Shown here: piece by piece, positions 9,945-18,502 of the stretch
Layout: the number at the start of each line of letters is the position of its first letter
Position numbering within the stretch: the stretch's first letter is position 1
Program-made: the position numbers and the translations under genes
The notes under the pieces: model-generated
Seen by the model: the letters and a program-made list of their open reading frames with translations, nothing else
Told to the model about the DNA's origin: nothing
Database searches by the model: none
NCBI RefSeq assembly: GCF_900176595.1
Contig: NZ_LT838813.1
Location: forward strand, 3,738,001-3,802,000
Reading direction: 5' to 3'
DNA length: 64,000 bases
From: Aquiflexum balticum DSM 16537
GTDB taxonomy: Bacteria > Bacteroidota > Bacteroidia > Cytophagales > Cyclobacteriaceae

Positions 9945-10421
9945 ATGAAAAAAAGAACCATCAAATCACCTTTAAGCAGGATACTGACATTAGCCCTGTT
10001 TAGCCTTTTGGTCATGGGTGCCTGTAAAGGAAAGAAAAAAGTAGTAGCTGCACCTGAACCTGCACCTGTTGAAGAGGTCAAACCGACTCCGCCACCACCG
10101 CCACCAGCACCAACTCCTTCAGCTGAAGAGGTCGCAGTGGGGAAATTGGAGAACTATTTCAACAGTATTGCTAATTCCAGCAATTTGGACGCGGCCAATA
10201 GAACTATTCAGGAAGCATCGGGGATGTTTTCAAATTCAAATACTCCTGTATTGATAGTTATTCATGAGGAAAGTGGTATCAAAGATTATGATGAACCAAC
10301 TACCATAGATAAATATCTGAATTATCTAAAAGACACCAAGAAAAACCTTAATTTCATTTCTGATATCAGACTTGACAATAATGGAAAGGTTTCTGAATTG
10401 GAGCTTCGTCGTAAAAAATAA
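9945..10421 (+). CDS. Lipoprotein of unknown function, proline-rich linker
   Basis: A 158-residue exported lipoprotein. The N-terminus has basic residues, a hydrophobic stretch and the lipobox VMGAC (Cys about 26), then a Pro/Glu/Ala-rich flexible linker at about 35-60. The globular part (about 62-158) runs LENYFNSI, ANRTIQEAS, a variable middle, KYLNYLKD and an ending DNNGKVSELELRRK. That order resembles parts of the next gene's product and of the N-terminal domain of the LRR protein at 11849, so all three may carry one NTF2-like domain; this is my reading by eye. It is first of four closely spaced genes and begins 262 bp after the TlpA-like gene. Confidence 0.75.
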   Translation: MKKRTIKSPLSRILTLALFSLLVMGACKGKKKVVAAPEPAPVEEVKPTPPPPPPAPTPSAEEVAVGKLENYFNSIANSSNLDAANRTIQEASGMFSNSNTPVLIVIHEESGIKDYDEPTTIDKYLNYLKDTKKNLNFISDIRLDNNGKVSELELRRKK

Positions 10422-10444
10422 TATCCACCGTAAAATTTAAAGAA

Positions 10445-11023
10445 ATGAAAAAATATATTCCCCTTTTCCTGTTGCTGTTTTTAGCTTCAGCGACAGTTTC
10501 TCTGGCACAATCTGATAACATTAGTCCTGCAAGAAAGCAAGCAATTGACTCTTTGGCTTTGGAGAAAGTTAAGGATTTGAGTAAATACATCAGTATCATT
10601 GGAAGTAAAGAAACACAATTCTCAGAGGCAAACCGCGTTATGGACAGGGCAGAAGAGTTGTTTGCTCCAGGTGCTGAAATGGGAGTTTCCACTTTGAACC
10701 GAAAAGAAATCGCTTATTACAAAGTGAGAAGATACTTCGAAAGATTGATGGCTTTGAACTATGATCGCGTAAACATTTCCTGGTATGATATTCATTACAT
10801 CAGTGATTTGGAAAGACAGCCGGATGGCCGTTATGTTGGTGTAGTGACAGTTTATCAGAGATTCGAAGGTACTTCTCTTGAAAGCGGTCTAAACTATAGA
10901 GATACTACCAAAAAAGATATCACCATTTATGTTGAGAAAAAGCAGACTCAGATCGCTGGTAGAACCATCGAATTTTGGGATGTTATGCTCGGTGATATTC
11001 GTGTGACTGAAACCTCCGCATGA
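10445..11023 (+). CDS. Exported protein of unknown function
   Basis: A 192-residue secreted or periplasmic protein with a Sec signal peptide of about 22 residues ending VSLAQS. The mature part begins helical (DLSKYISIIGSKET, then ANRVMDRAEELF), then has a beta-rich region with alternating charged and hydrophobic strands and an ITIYVEKKQ segment near the end. The pattern 'IGSKET, helix, LF/IF, KYF/YL segment, curved sheet, I-V-KK' is repeated in the N-terminal domain of the LRR protein two genes downstream. It starts 23 bp after the lipoprotein gene, and its stop overlaps the next start by 4 bp (ATGA), so it belongs to the same operon. No family assigned. Confidence 0.75.
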   Translation: MKKYIPLFLLLFLASATVSLAQSDNISPARKQAIDSLALEKVKDLSKYISIIGSKETQFSEANRVMDRAEELFAPGAEMGVSTLNRKEIAYYKVRRYFERLMALNYDRVNISWYDIHYISDLERQPDGRYVGVVTVYQRFEGTSLESGLNYRDTTKKDITIYVEKKQTQIAGRTIEFWDVMLGDIRVTETSA

Positions 11024-11862
11024 GAAAATTAATTTTATTACAATTACTCTTATTTATTACATCCTTACAATTGGCACAAAGTCAGGGCTTATATAGCCCT
11101 GGCTCGCCAAAGGATGACGGCAGATTTGCCGCTTCAACAAAACAAGTCAATCAATTTTTCAGAAGATTCAATGCCGAAGAAAGTCAGGACGGCATGAAAC
11201 GCTTTTATCAAGGAGACCTTTTATATAGAGACCGTGAATTAAGGGGACAATTTATCAGTATATTATTCGATAATGAGACTTCTGGCATATCCAACAGCAT
11301 GAAATCAGAATTCATGAAAGATGTTCTAGCAGAAAATCTTCCCCAATATCTGAATTTTCATCAGGAGGGATGGTTTGCCGAGGTTAGTTCCGTCTTTACC
11401 TATAAAGGGAAAAATGAAAATGTCACCCTCTTTTTGAAAATCCAACCGGAGGGCCTAGGCTATGAATGGGTCATTGATAAAGTGATTTTTGAACCATTCA
11501 AGGATATTTTCAATAAGCCGAGTGGTGATGCAAAAGGATTTCTGCATCCCCTTAGTCATGAACTGGGTTTTATGAACCTTAGGAAAGCATTTCAGGATTC
11601 GGATAGTCCGGAATCCTTTACTACCAAGGAATTCAAACCGGATTATTTGACACTTTTTCTCTATGAAATGAAAAAAGGAAATATAAAATTTGAAACTATT
11701 ACTGATGTCAAATTTCATTTCTTCCAAATCAATAATTGGTATTTTGAACTCAATCAGTTCAATAGGCCAGGATTCAATACAGGTTGGCTTATTGGTAACC
11801 TGGTAAAGCTAAATACAGGAGACAAAGAAACAATCCTCAGATACATTTATGATCAGAAATAG
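11020..11862 (+). CDS. Exported protein of unknown function
   Basis: A 280-residue protein with a signal peptide ending near QLAQSQG. After it come a helix (TKQVNQFFRRFNAEE), a middle region rich in aromatic and charged residues, and strands such as ENVTLFLKIQPEG. The C-terminal half (about 165-280) contains a segment with HELGFMNLRKAFQD and is predicted mixed alpha/beta. I do not recognise the family; the N-terminal half could be another NTF2-like domain, with less support than in the neighbouring genes. The start overlaps the previous gene by 4 bp, and its end overlaps the LRR gene by 14 bp, strong evidence for translational coupling and a shared job at the cell surface. Confidence 0.72.
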   Translation: MRKLILLQLLLFITSLQLAQSQGLYSPGSPKDDGRFAASTKQVNQFFRRFNAEESQDGMKRFYQGDLLYRDRELRGQFISILFDNETSGISNSMKSEFMKDVLAENLPQYLNFHQEGWFAEVSSVFTYKGKNENVTLFLKIQPEGLGYEWVIDKVIFEPFKDIFNKPSGDAKGFLHPLSHELGFMNLRKAFQDSDSPESFTTKEFKPDYLTLFLYEMKKGNIKFETITDVKFHFFQINNWYFELNQFNRPGFNTGWLIGNLVKLNTGDKETILRYIYDQK

Positions 11863-14302
11863 TCATTTTCGTTTTCTTTTATGGATATTTTGCGCTTTTC
11901 CAATAGTTGGATTTGCCCAGGATCTTGGCGGTTATAACAAAACCGAAATCAAAGAACTTTCTCAAAAAGTAGATGATCAGGTTCAGTTTTTGGAGTACTT
12001 TTTAAATACTGTGGGTAGCAGTGAGACCAACGCCAGGGATAAAGATGTAATTATCAGGGAGAGTTATAAAAAAATATTCAGAGATGAAAAAGTTCAGGTT
12101 GAGGATGACTTGCTTTTGGATAGAAAAGTTATCACCAACAAAGATGTTACAGCTTACCTAAAGGACATTGAGTTTTTTTTCAAGGATGCAGGTTTCAAAT
12201 TCAAAGTCAGAGAAGTGAAACCATTTTTGAGGGATAATGGCGAATTGTCTTTTTTGGTATCCATGGACAGAACTTTGACTGCAGTGGGCCTCAATGATGA
12301 GAAAATCACCAATACTAAACCCAGGTTTATTGAAATCAATGTGGACAAAAAATCCAATGAATTAAAAATAGCGAGTATTTACACTACCAAATTGAGTAGG
12401 GATGAGGAACTTACTGAGTGGTGGGGAACGCTTTCTTATACGTGGGAATCATATTTCAGAGGAAAAATAGGGATAGCCGAAGAGGATTCCATCACTTTGG
12501 ACCACCTGTACAAAATAAGTAGCATAGATTCTTTGGATCTAGCGGGAAATGAATATCTGATTGAACTCGGACCGATAGAAGCGCTGAGAGATCTTAAATA
12601 TATCGATATCAGCAACACCAATGTGGTGGAACTGAATCCAATCAGTAATGTCACATTTCTGAATTATCTGAATATTGCCAATACACCTACTGAAGATATC
12701 CAATTTATCAAATATTCTGAAAATCTTGGATTCCTTGATATTTCCGGAACCCAAATTCAGGATATCAGCGAGTTGGGTAATCTTAAAAAACTACATACCC
12801 TTAAAGCCAAGAATACAATAATTCAAAGTTTTGCTGTATTGAATTCATTTGAGTCCCTCAACTCATTGGATGTAGGTTATAGTAGTTTTAACAATATTGA
12901 AAACATCAATGAACTGCTGAACATCAAATATCTCAACATCAGTGGTAATTATCTGATGAATCTGGATATGCTTTCCTCTTTAGAAAGTCTTGAAGAAATT
13001 GTTTTGGAAGAAACAAACATCGTTGATTTAACTCCATTGGTAAATTTGGAAAGGCTGAGTCTGATCAATATTAATGTCACAGAAGTTTCTGACCTGACAC
13101 CTTTAAATGGTAAAAGTTCCCTTCGAAAATTATACGCTGATCGAACAGGCGTGACGGAAGCCAGTGCTGATGAATTTGCCAGGAGAAACAGAACGGTTTT
13201 GTTGATTCATCACGTAGAAAATCTTCAGACTTGGTGGGATGCATTGCCTTTGGATTGGAAAAATGTTCTTGCCAAGATCAATCCTAACCTTGATTCAAAT
13301 CTGCCAACTATAGAGGATCTTACCTATACAGTTGGAGCTGATACATTGGATCTCTCGGGCAGCCAAATCAATACCTTAGGTCCAGTTCTGAAATTCAAAA
13401 AAATCAATCACCTTAAATTTGATGATACGGATGTGAGCGATTTGACTCCTTTGTCCGATATCAAAGCTTTATTGACATTATCAGGTAAAAATACGAAAGT
13501 AAAAAATCTTCAGCCTTTAGTGAATCTCACAGAACTTACCAGTGTGGATTTTAGAGATTGTCCTGTGGAAGGATATTTTATGTTGAAAGATTTACCGAAT
13601 TTAACTTATCTCAACCTGGATAATACTGAAATAGATGCTTCAGAGATTCACGAGTTTTTGGAAGCCAATAAAAATATCAATATCATTTACAGGTCTTCTG
13701 TCTTGGAACAGTGGTGGGATTTATTGGATGAAACTTGGAAAGACATATTTATTGATCAGTTTGGCGAGTCCGGTGTCGAGCCGGATCTGGAGACTTTGCA
13801 TCAATGGACAGCCCAATCACAAGTGGCCATCCATGATGCGCCGATATCTAATTTGGGACATCTTTTGATTTTTAATAATCTCAGAAAACTTTCTGTAACT
13901 GAAGTCCCCATAATTGATATTTCACATGTGGGGCAAATGCAATTATTAGAAGAATTGACTATGACCCATGCTCCGGTCACTGATTTGACTTTTCTAGCTT
14001 CTCTCAATAATCTGGTTTCATTGGATCTGTCCAAAACCGGAATTGAGGATTTGACACCTTTGGGAAGTTTGACAGGTTTGCAATCTCTGACAATTTCAGG
14101 TACAAACATCAAGGTATTGCGGGGATTAGAGACATTGACAAATCTTAAAGATCTTGATATTGCCAGTACCAATGTCCGCTCTTTGAAACCTGTGCAAGGG
14201 TTGAATATTGAAAGATTGATTTGTTTTAATACAAGATTAAACCAAAGGGCAGTGGACTCCTTCAAGCAGCTTAATCCAAACGCTGATGTGAGGTTTTATT
14301 AG
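11849..14302 (+). CDS. Exported leucine-rich-repeat protein with three WW-LRR modules
   Basis: An 817-residue secreted or surface protein with a Sec signal peptide ending VGFAQD. Residues about 30-175 form a domain patterned like the two small upstream proteins (VGSSET, helix, YL segment, strands, IEINVDKK). The rest is three modules, each opening with a tryptophan-rich helix (EWWGTL at 190, TWWDAL at 461, QWWDLL at 621, each with another Trp about 8 residues on). A block of ~22-residue leucine-rich repeats follows, of type 'L..LDIS.T.I.DLTPL', like SDS22 or internalin-like LRRs. Each block ends with a helix and a short strand (TVLLIHH, NINIIYR, ADVRFY). LRRs usually bind protein ligands. No C-terminal sorting domain or membrane anchor is seen, and the partner is unknown. 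Confidence 0.85.
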   Translation: MIRNSHFRFLLWIFCAFPIVGFAQDLGGYNKTEIKELSQKVDDQVQFLEYFLNTVGSSETNARDKDVIIRESYKKIFRDEKVQVEDDLLLDRKVITNKDVTAYLKDIEFFFKDAGFKFKVREVKPFLRDNGELSFLVSMDRTLTAVGLNDEKITNTKPRFIEINVDKKSNELKIASIYTTKLSRDEELTEWWGTLSYTWESYFRGKIGIAEEDSITLDHLYKISSIDSLDLAGNEYLIELGPIEALRDLKYIDISNTNVVELNPISNVTFLNYLNIANTPTEDIQFIKYSENLGFLDISGTQIQDISELGNLKKLHTLKAKNTIIQSFAVLNSFESLNSLDVGYSSFNNIENINELLNIKYLNISGNYLMNLDMLSSLESLEEIVLEETNIVDLTPLVNLERLSLININVTEVSDLTPLNGKSSLRKLYADRTGVTEASADEFARRNRTVLLIHHVENLQTWWDALPLDWKNVLAKINPNLDSNLPTIEDLTYTVGADTLDLSGSQINTLGPVLKFKKINHLKFDDTDVSDLTPLSDIKALLTLSGKNTKVKNLQPLVNLTELTSVDFRDCPVEGYFMLKDLPNLTYLNLDNTEIDASEIHEFLEANKNINIIYRSSVLEQWWDLLDETWKDIFIDQFGESGVEPDLETLHQWTAQSQVAIHDAPISNLGHLLIFNNLRKLSVTEVPIIDISHVGQMQLLEELTMTHAPVTDLTFLASLNNLVSLDLSKTGIEDLTPLGSLTGLQSLTISGTNIKVLRGLETLTNLKDLDIASTNVRSLKPVQGLNIERLICFNTRLNQRAVDSFKQLNPNADVRFY

Positions 14303-14461
14303 AATTTGCTTTTTGATGATCAGGGAAAAATCCACTATCTCTTTATTATGCAATAAGATGGTCCGGATGCTGTTTCTTGAGTTCAGGATTTGGGTTTTTT
14401 AGAGGGGTTAATTGCAGTAGCTATCCATCAAAACATGGACAGTTAATTAAAAGACTTTGAT

Positions 14462-14548
14462 TTGTCACCTCGATACCTACAGTAGTACGGGAGAGATAAC
14501 TATCACCTTCAAGGTTAGATAGATTTCTCTCTACGTTCGAAATGACAA
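14462..14548. repeat. REP-like imperfect palindrome (TTGTCA...TGACAA)
   Basis: The ends TTGTCACCTCGA and TTCGAAATGACAA pair imperfectly, and internal GGAGAGATAAC/TTTCTCTCTAC and TATC/GATA words pair further in, giving a long interrupted hairpin of about 87 bp. The right half read on the minus strand begins TTGTCATTTCGAACG, a word I recognise as common in repeats of Bacteroidota genomes. A relic of the right end is at about 1157-1188. Confidence 0.55.
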
Positions 14549-14604
14549 GGAAAAGCTTTATTCCATGGATTTATCAACTGTCTCCAACATCCCGCTTACC
14601 CCAC

Positions 14605-14646
14605 ACTTGGTTCATTGTACTTGGTTCATTGTACTTGGTACTTTGT
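14605..14646. repeat. Three 14-bp tandem units (ACTTGGTTCATTGT)
   Basis: Two identical copies of ACTTGGTTCATTGT (14605-14618, 14619-14632) are followed by ACTTGGTACTTTGT (14633-14646). The same words recur inverted near 32059-32080 and, as TTGATACATTGTAC-type units on the minus strand, near 47165-47193, so this is a dispersed family. Confidence 0.75.
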
Positions 14647-14661
14647 CCCTTCATCCTTCTC

Positions 14662-16176
14662 TTACCCCTGATGCTCTTCCCGCAAAAGGTCATTCACCGT
14701 CTTCACCGGATTAAATGTGATCAGCGGAACTTCCACAAAAACTGTATTCCATCCTGCCATAGCTCCGTTCCAAAGTCCGGGGAGTTCCAAAGCTTTGAGA
14801 TCTCTTCCACTTTTTGATTTTTCTGTGATGAAACCTGTTCTCATATCCCGATATTGGAGTAGGTCAAATTTTTCACCTTTATAGTTTTTGGTGGCGCAAA
14901 CCAAATCTACAGGGTTGAAATGCGTGGATGACTGGAATATTTCTTTCTGAGAAGGATCATTTAAATCAATCTGTGCAGTTTCAGCTATTTGTAAGGATAA
15001 TGAGCCATCATCCTCTTTAACCCAAAAAGGACCTCCTCCGGGTTCGCCGGTATTTTTTACCATGCCACAAACTCTGATTGGTCTATTGAGTTTGTGGTGT
15101 AGGTATTTACCTTTTTCTCCCAAAGTCATCCCACTATAATTATCAGGTAATTTCCCTCCTAAATTTTGGGAAAAAACCGATTCAGCATTGGAGACCGAGT
15201 TTTGGTCAATGCCTGAATCCAGATTTCTTAATGCTTCGAATACCTTCTCCTGAACTTCCAACAGTAGACCGCCTATAGCAGTTTTATATTCTTTAGTGGG
15301 GTCTTTTAATCTATCAGGAACCTCATTGTCAATGTTTTTGATGAAAATCACATCACCTTCGATATCATTGAGATTTTCGAGCAAAGCGCCATGTCCAGCT
15401 GGTCTGAAAAGAATGGTACCATCTTCTTCAACAAATGGGCTATTGTCCATGTTCACGGCAATGGTGTCTGTTGATTTTTTCTGTTGGGAATAGGAAACTT
15501 CAAATTTCACCCCGAATTCCTTTTCAAGTTTAGGTTGGACTTCGGCAACTTCGGCTTTGAATTTCTCCTCATGTTCAGGCGAAACGGTGAAGTGAAGTCT
15601 GACGGTATTTCCTTTGCCCAAGCCATAAAGAATCCCTTCCATAAAATGCTCATAAGTTGGGGTCCTGTCGTGGTCAGCATAATGATGGAATTTCAACAGG
15701 CCTTTTGGCAATTGACCGTATCCAAGCCCATCCTCATTCAAGAGATGGGAAATTACCAATTGATGTTGTCCCGATTCCATTGCCTTTTTAATACTGCTTC
15801 CAGCTTTCTCAAGGCTTTTGTTGAGGTCATCATAAAAGGCAAACTTTTCTATATGGGTGAAAAACTTCTGAATAAAGCTGCTTTTGGTAATATCTCCGTC
15901 TCCTTCCAAAAAGGAAAAAAGGTCTTTGAACATCCGGGAAGCGGCCCCACTTGCAGGGACAAATTTTACAACCTCTTTTTGAGAAGCCTTCTTGGGATAG
16001 GTATCTAAATAATGCTTGAGTTCAGCTTCGGTCAATGCCTGAATACCATTGCCTATTGTGGCAGCCTCCACTATGGGTAGGAAAGGGAATCCTTCTTTAA
16101 AATTGGAGAGCTGTTCTTTGACATTGTCAACTGACATGCCCTGATTCAAAATCTGCTTTTCTAGCTGTTTATCCAT
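14662..16176 (-). CDS. DUF4301 family protein
   Basis: A 504-residue cytoplasmic protein matching, from memory, DUF4301, a family largely confined to Bacteroidota and of unknown function. Features include an early FVPASGAASRMFKDL segment (about 72-86) reminiscent of a nucleotide-sugar pyrophosphorylase phosphate loop, an IAVNMDNSPF segment, a FRPAGHGALLENLN block (about 255-270) and a C-terminal FNPVKTVNDLLRE tail. The 'PASGAASRM' and 'RPAGHGAL' motifs fit a nucleotidyltransferase-like fold acting on a sugar phosphate, but that is inference. No signal peptide or membrane segment is seen. The gene stands alone, 78 bp from the pxp-CPBP operon. Confidence 0.85.
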   Translation of the reverse strand: MDKQLEKQILNQGMSVDNVKEQLSNFKEGFPFLPIVEAATIGNGIQALTEAELKHYLDTYPKKASQKEVVKFVPASGAASRMFKDLFSFLEGDGDITKSSFIQKFFTHIEKFAFYDDLNKSLEKAGSSIKKAMESGQHQLVISHLLNEDGLGYGQLPKGLLKFHHYADHDRTPTYEHFMEGILYGLGKGNTVRLHFTVSPEHEEKFKAEVAEVQPKLEKEFGVKFEVSYSQQKKSTDTIAVNMDNSPFVEEDGTILFRPAGHGALLENLNDIEGDVIFIKNIDNEVPDRLKDPTKEYKTAIGGLLLEVQEKVFEALRNLDSGIDQNSVSNAESVFSQNLGGKLPDNYSGMTLGEKGKYLHHKLNRPIRVCGMVKNTGEPGGGPFWVKEDDGSLSLQIAETAQIDLNDPSQKEIFQSSTHFNPVDLVCATKNYKGEKFDLLQYRDMRTGFITEKSKSGRDLKALELPGLWNGAMAGWNTVFVEVPLITFNPVKTVNDLLREEHQG

Positions 16177-16254
16177 GGTTTTGTGTTTACTGTTTTAAAA
16201 CCATTAATATATACATTGAAAATGGCTAAATCAAAGATTTTTCCAATCCTTAAC

Positions 16255-16932
16255 TTATAGATAAAACAAATCAATAAATGCCACCAAATTATAGGAGGCG
16301 TGTAGCAAGACTGCCCAAATAAATCCAAATCTTATCCTTACAATACCCAGAAATACTCCGCCGATCAACTGTGGGATAACTGTTGGAAAGTACAGGTACC
16401 AAGGAATCATTTCCAGGTCATAATTGTCCAAATGTATCAGGCCAAAAAAGAGGACAATTAACCAAAAAACTACTACCCTATTTCTTAGCCAAAAATATTG
16501 AATGCTGATATAATTTCTCCTGTAAAGCAGTGAAATGGCAAAAACCAACCACAATCCCAACATCACGCAACCAGCCACTTTTGAAAATACAAATGAAGAC
16601 AATGCTATCAGAAAGAATGAAATATTAAATCTTGCTCTTGAAAACTTCAAGAATAACCGGAACATGGTTTCTTCCAGAAATGGCGCCATAATAACTCCAA
16701 TGATTATGGCTTCTGTAATTGTTTCTATAGGATACTGATCGGCTTCTTCTATTACCGGAAATAGCCATATCAATCCATACCAACTGCTAATCCCAAAAAA
16801 AAGATCAATAACAAGATATGGGCCTAATACCAAAAAAGCTTTCTCCCAATTATTGCCTTTGAATTTTTGGATCCTGTTGTGATGAAAGATTTGTTTCAAA
16901 TAATTGTACTCTTGCCTAAAAATTTCATTCAT
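16255..16932 (-). CDS. CPBP family intramembrane glutamic endopeptidase (Abi/CAAX-like)
   Basis: A 225-residue integral membrane protein with about six or seven hydrophobic segments. It carries the CPBP motif EETMFR after APFL, and later histidines in LIHLDNYD and LLHASYN that complete the usual site of this Rce1-like family. Members cleave within membranes or process peptides; the substrate is unknown. I chose the ATG at 16932, where ATGAATGA overlaps the pxpC stop by 8 bp; a TTG two codons earlier is possible. The overlap implies co-translation with the 5-oxoprolinase genes, an unusual partner. It is last in the operon. Confidence 0.88.
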   Translation of the reverse strand: MNEIFRQEYNYLKQIFHHNRIQKFKGNNWEKAFLVLGPYLVIDLFFGISSWYGLIWLFPVIEEADQYPIETITEAIIIGVIMAPFLEETMFRLFLKFSRARFNISFFLIALSSFVFSKVAGCVMLGLWLVFAISLLYRRNYISIQYFWLRNRVVVFWLIVLFFGLIHLDNYDLEMIPWYLYFPTVIPQLIGGVFLGIVRIRFGFIWAVLLHASYNLVAFIDLFYL

Positions 16933-17797
16933 CCACAATTATACTAAACTTTACTTTTTCACCTGCTCTTTTTTGGGCTAAAATATTCATGGAATGGATA
17001 TCGACATGAAGAATTCGGGGATAGCCACCTGTCACCTGTGCATCTCGCATCAGAATAATCATCTGACCCCCGGGAGTCAATTGAATTGTCCCGGGATAAA
17101 CCGGAGCGGTAAGAATTGGCGGGATATCATTTTCCATTCTTTCTTCCAATTGATAAGCCATCCTATTGATCTGTTCAGAAATGGTAAATGTTTTACTTAA
17201 AATTCTGTTGTGCAAAAGTTTGGGAACAAGATTCCATTCAGGACCGGGGTAGACCTTAAGCACATTATCTTTGTACCAGTTGGCTTTTATCTTTGAATGG
17301 GAATTTTCAGGAGGAAAATATCTTTCTTCGTATAAATAACATAGGGTATCACCTTTGATTACCTTTTCCCTTGGAGTTATTCCCTTATACCAACTTCTGC
17401 TTTTGCCTACCATTTCAGACTCCAAGCCGCCCTGAATGCCCATATAAAGCCATTGTCTTCTTCTGAATTTTTTTACCCAAACTACATCATCCTCCTCAAT
17501 TTCAATTATTTTACCCAATTTGACCGGACGGTCATTGAGGTAAATATCAGCCTCCGCACCTGCAAAGGCGATTCTTGTTGGCATCTCAAAAATCATCTTG
17601 GGGCCAATATGGGCCATTTCCAATACTGCTGCATTTTCAGGATTATGGAGAAGATGATTGACCAATGTCATCGAAATCCTATCCATCACACCGGAATAGG
17701 GGACCCCATAGGCAACCAAATCATATCTTGCCCAATCCTGTACTGAGGTCATCAAACCGGGTTGGTGAAAGTGGATATAGGCAGGAGTTTTAATCAT
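16925..17797 (-). CDS. pxpC: 5-oxoprolinase subunit C (biotin-dependent carboxyltransferase family)
   Basis: A 290-residue subunit of the bacterial ATP-dependent 5-oxoprolinase PxpABC, which opens 5-oxo-L-proline (pyroglutamate) to glutamate in the cytoplasm. It has the KipA/PxpC opening GLMTSVQDWARYDL, with GVPYSGVMD a little later, and the C-terminal TPGGQMIILMRDAQVTGGYPR signature region typical of the family. The ATG at 17797 is preferred: ATGATTAA overlaps the pxpB stop by 8 bp. The frame stays open 16 codons further upstream, but that would run inside pxpB. The 8-bp overlaps on both sides indicate a tightly coupled operon. Confidence 0.93.
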   Translation of the reverse strand: MIKTPAYIHFHQPGLMTSVQDWARYDLVAYGVPYSGVMDRISMTLVNHLLHNPENAAVLEMAHIGPKMIFEMPTRIAFAGAEADIYLNDRPVKLGKIIEIEEDDVVWVKKFRRRQWLYMGIQGGLESEMVGKSRSWYKGITPREKVIKGDTLCYLYEERYFPPENSHSKIKANWYKDNVLKVYPGPEWNLVPKLLHNRILSKTFTISEQINRMAYQLEERMENDIPPILTAPVYPGTIQLTPGGQMIILMRDAQVTGGYPRILHVDIHSMNILAQKRAGEKVKFSIIVDE

Positions 17798-18500
17798 GGG
17801 TAAATGTAAATTTTCCGGCCATTGATTCTTGGCGGATAGATTCAAATTCGGATGGAGAAATTGCTTTAAATTTTATTCTGTCACCTAAAGAAGGTAGATT
17901 TTTTAAATTGTTGTTTATGTCAAACAGTTTGATCGGGCATTTGCCTATAGCATACCAGCCTCCGGGGCTTTCCATGGGATAAATACCGGTTTGTCTACCT
18001 CCGATGGCAACAGTACCAGCTTGAATTAGCCTTTCCGGCAAATCTTTTCTGGGTGTGTGCAACCTTGGGTCCAGTCCTCCCAAGTACATGAAGCCGGGAA
18101 GAAATCCATAGAAATGCAACAAATAAACCGGATCGGAATGGATTTCAATCACTTCTTCAGGTTTTAACTGATGCAATTTGGAGATCTTCTCCAGGTCCTT
18201 TCCATAAGATTCGCCATAGCACACGGGTATGGTCCATTTTTTAAAATCAAAAGTCACGTCATCCATTGGTAATTGATGGATTTCCTCCAGGAGGTCCAAA
18301 CAATCAGATGGGCTGATATCTAATTTTAACTTTAACGAAAGGGTATTGAATCCCATCCTGATTTCTCTGATTCCCTCTCCATATTCCTGCAAAAGGAAAT
18401 TCTTTACAAAAAGTTGTTCTTTCAGGATCAACTCATTGATTTCATTTGGCCAAACCAATTCTATCAATTTACTGTGTATCCTAAAAACCTTCAAGTGCAT
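17790..18500 (-). CDS. pxpB: 5-oxoprolinase subunit B (KipI/PxpB family)
   Basis: A 236-residue cytoplasmic subunit of PxpABC, homologous to Bacillus KipI. It has the family motifs CYGESYGKDLE (about 114-124), HSDPVYLLHFYGFLPGFMYLGGL (about 142-165) and the RQTGIYPMESPGGW segment (about 192-205). Length is near normal. It ends in the 8-bp overlap with pxpC and starts 2 bp after the stop of pxpA. Although KipI in Bacillus inhibits a sporulation kinase, the A-B-C gene order here points to the metabolic 5-oxoprolinase. Confidence 0.93.
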   Translation of the reverse strand: MHLKVFRIHSKLIELVWPNEINELILKEQLFVKNFLLQEYGEGIREIRMGFNTLSLKLKLDISPSDCLDLLEEIHQLPMDDVTFDFKKWTIPVCYGESYGKDLEKISKLHQLKPEEVIEIHSDPVYLLHFYGFLPGFMYLGGLDPRLHTPRKDLPERLIQAGTVAIGGRQTGIYPMESPGGWYAIGKCPIKLFDINNNLKNLPSLGDRIKFKAISPSEFESIRQESMAGKFTFTHD

Positions 18501-18502
18501 GA

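Larger units (their letters stand above)
14303..14661. other. Intergenic region with two repeat elements
   Basis: No gene is seen between the convergent LRR and DUF4301 genes. The region is largely repeat: an imperfect palindrome at 14462-14548 and a 14-bp tandem repeat at 14605-14646, both described separately. No simple GC-rich terminator stem with a T-tract is apparent. Confidence 0.6.

Noticed and set aside
15484-16008. 174-codon plus-strand frame opposite the DUF4301 gene
   Set aside because: It is the antisense shadow of a well-supported coding region, with a composition typical of such shadows (rich in Phe, Met and Lys).
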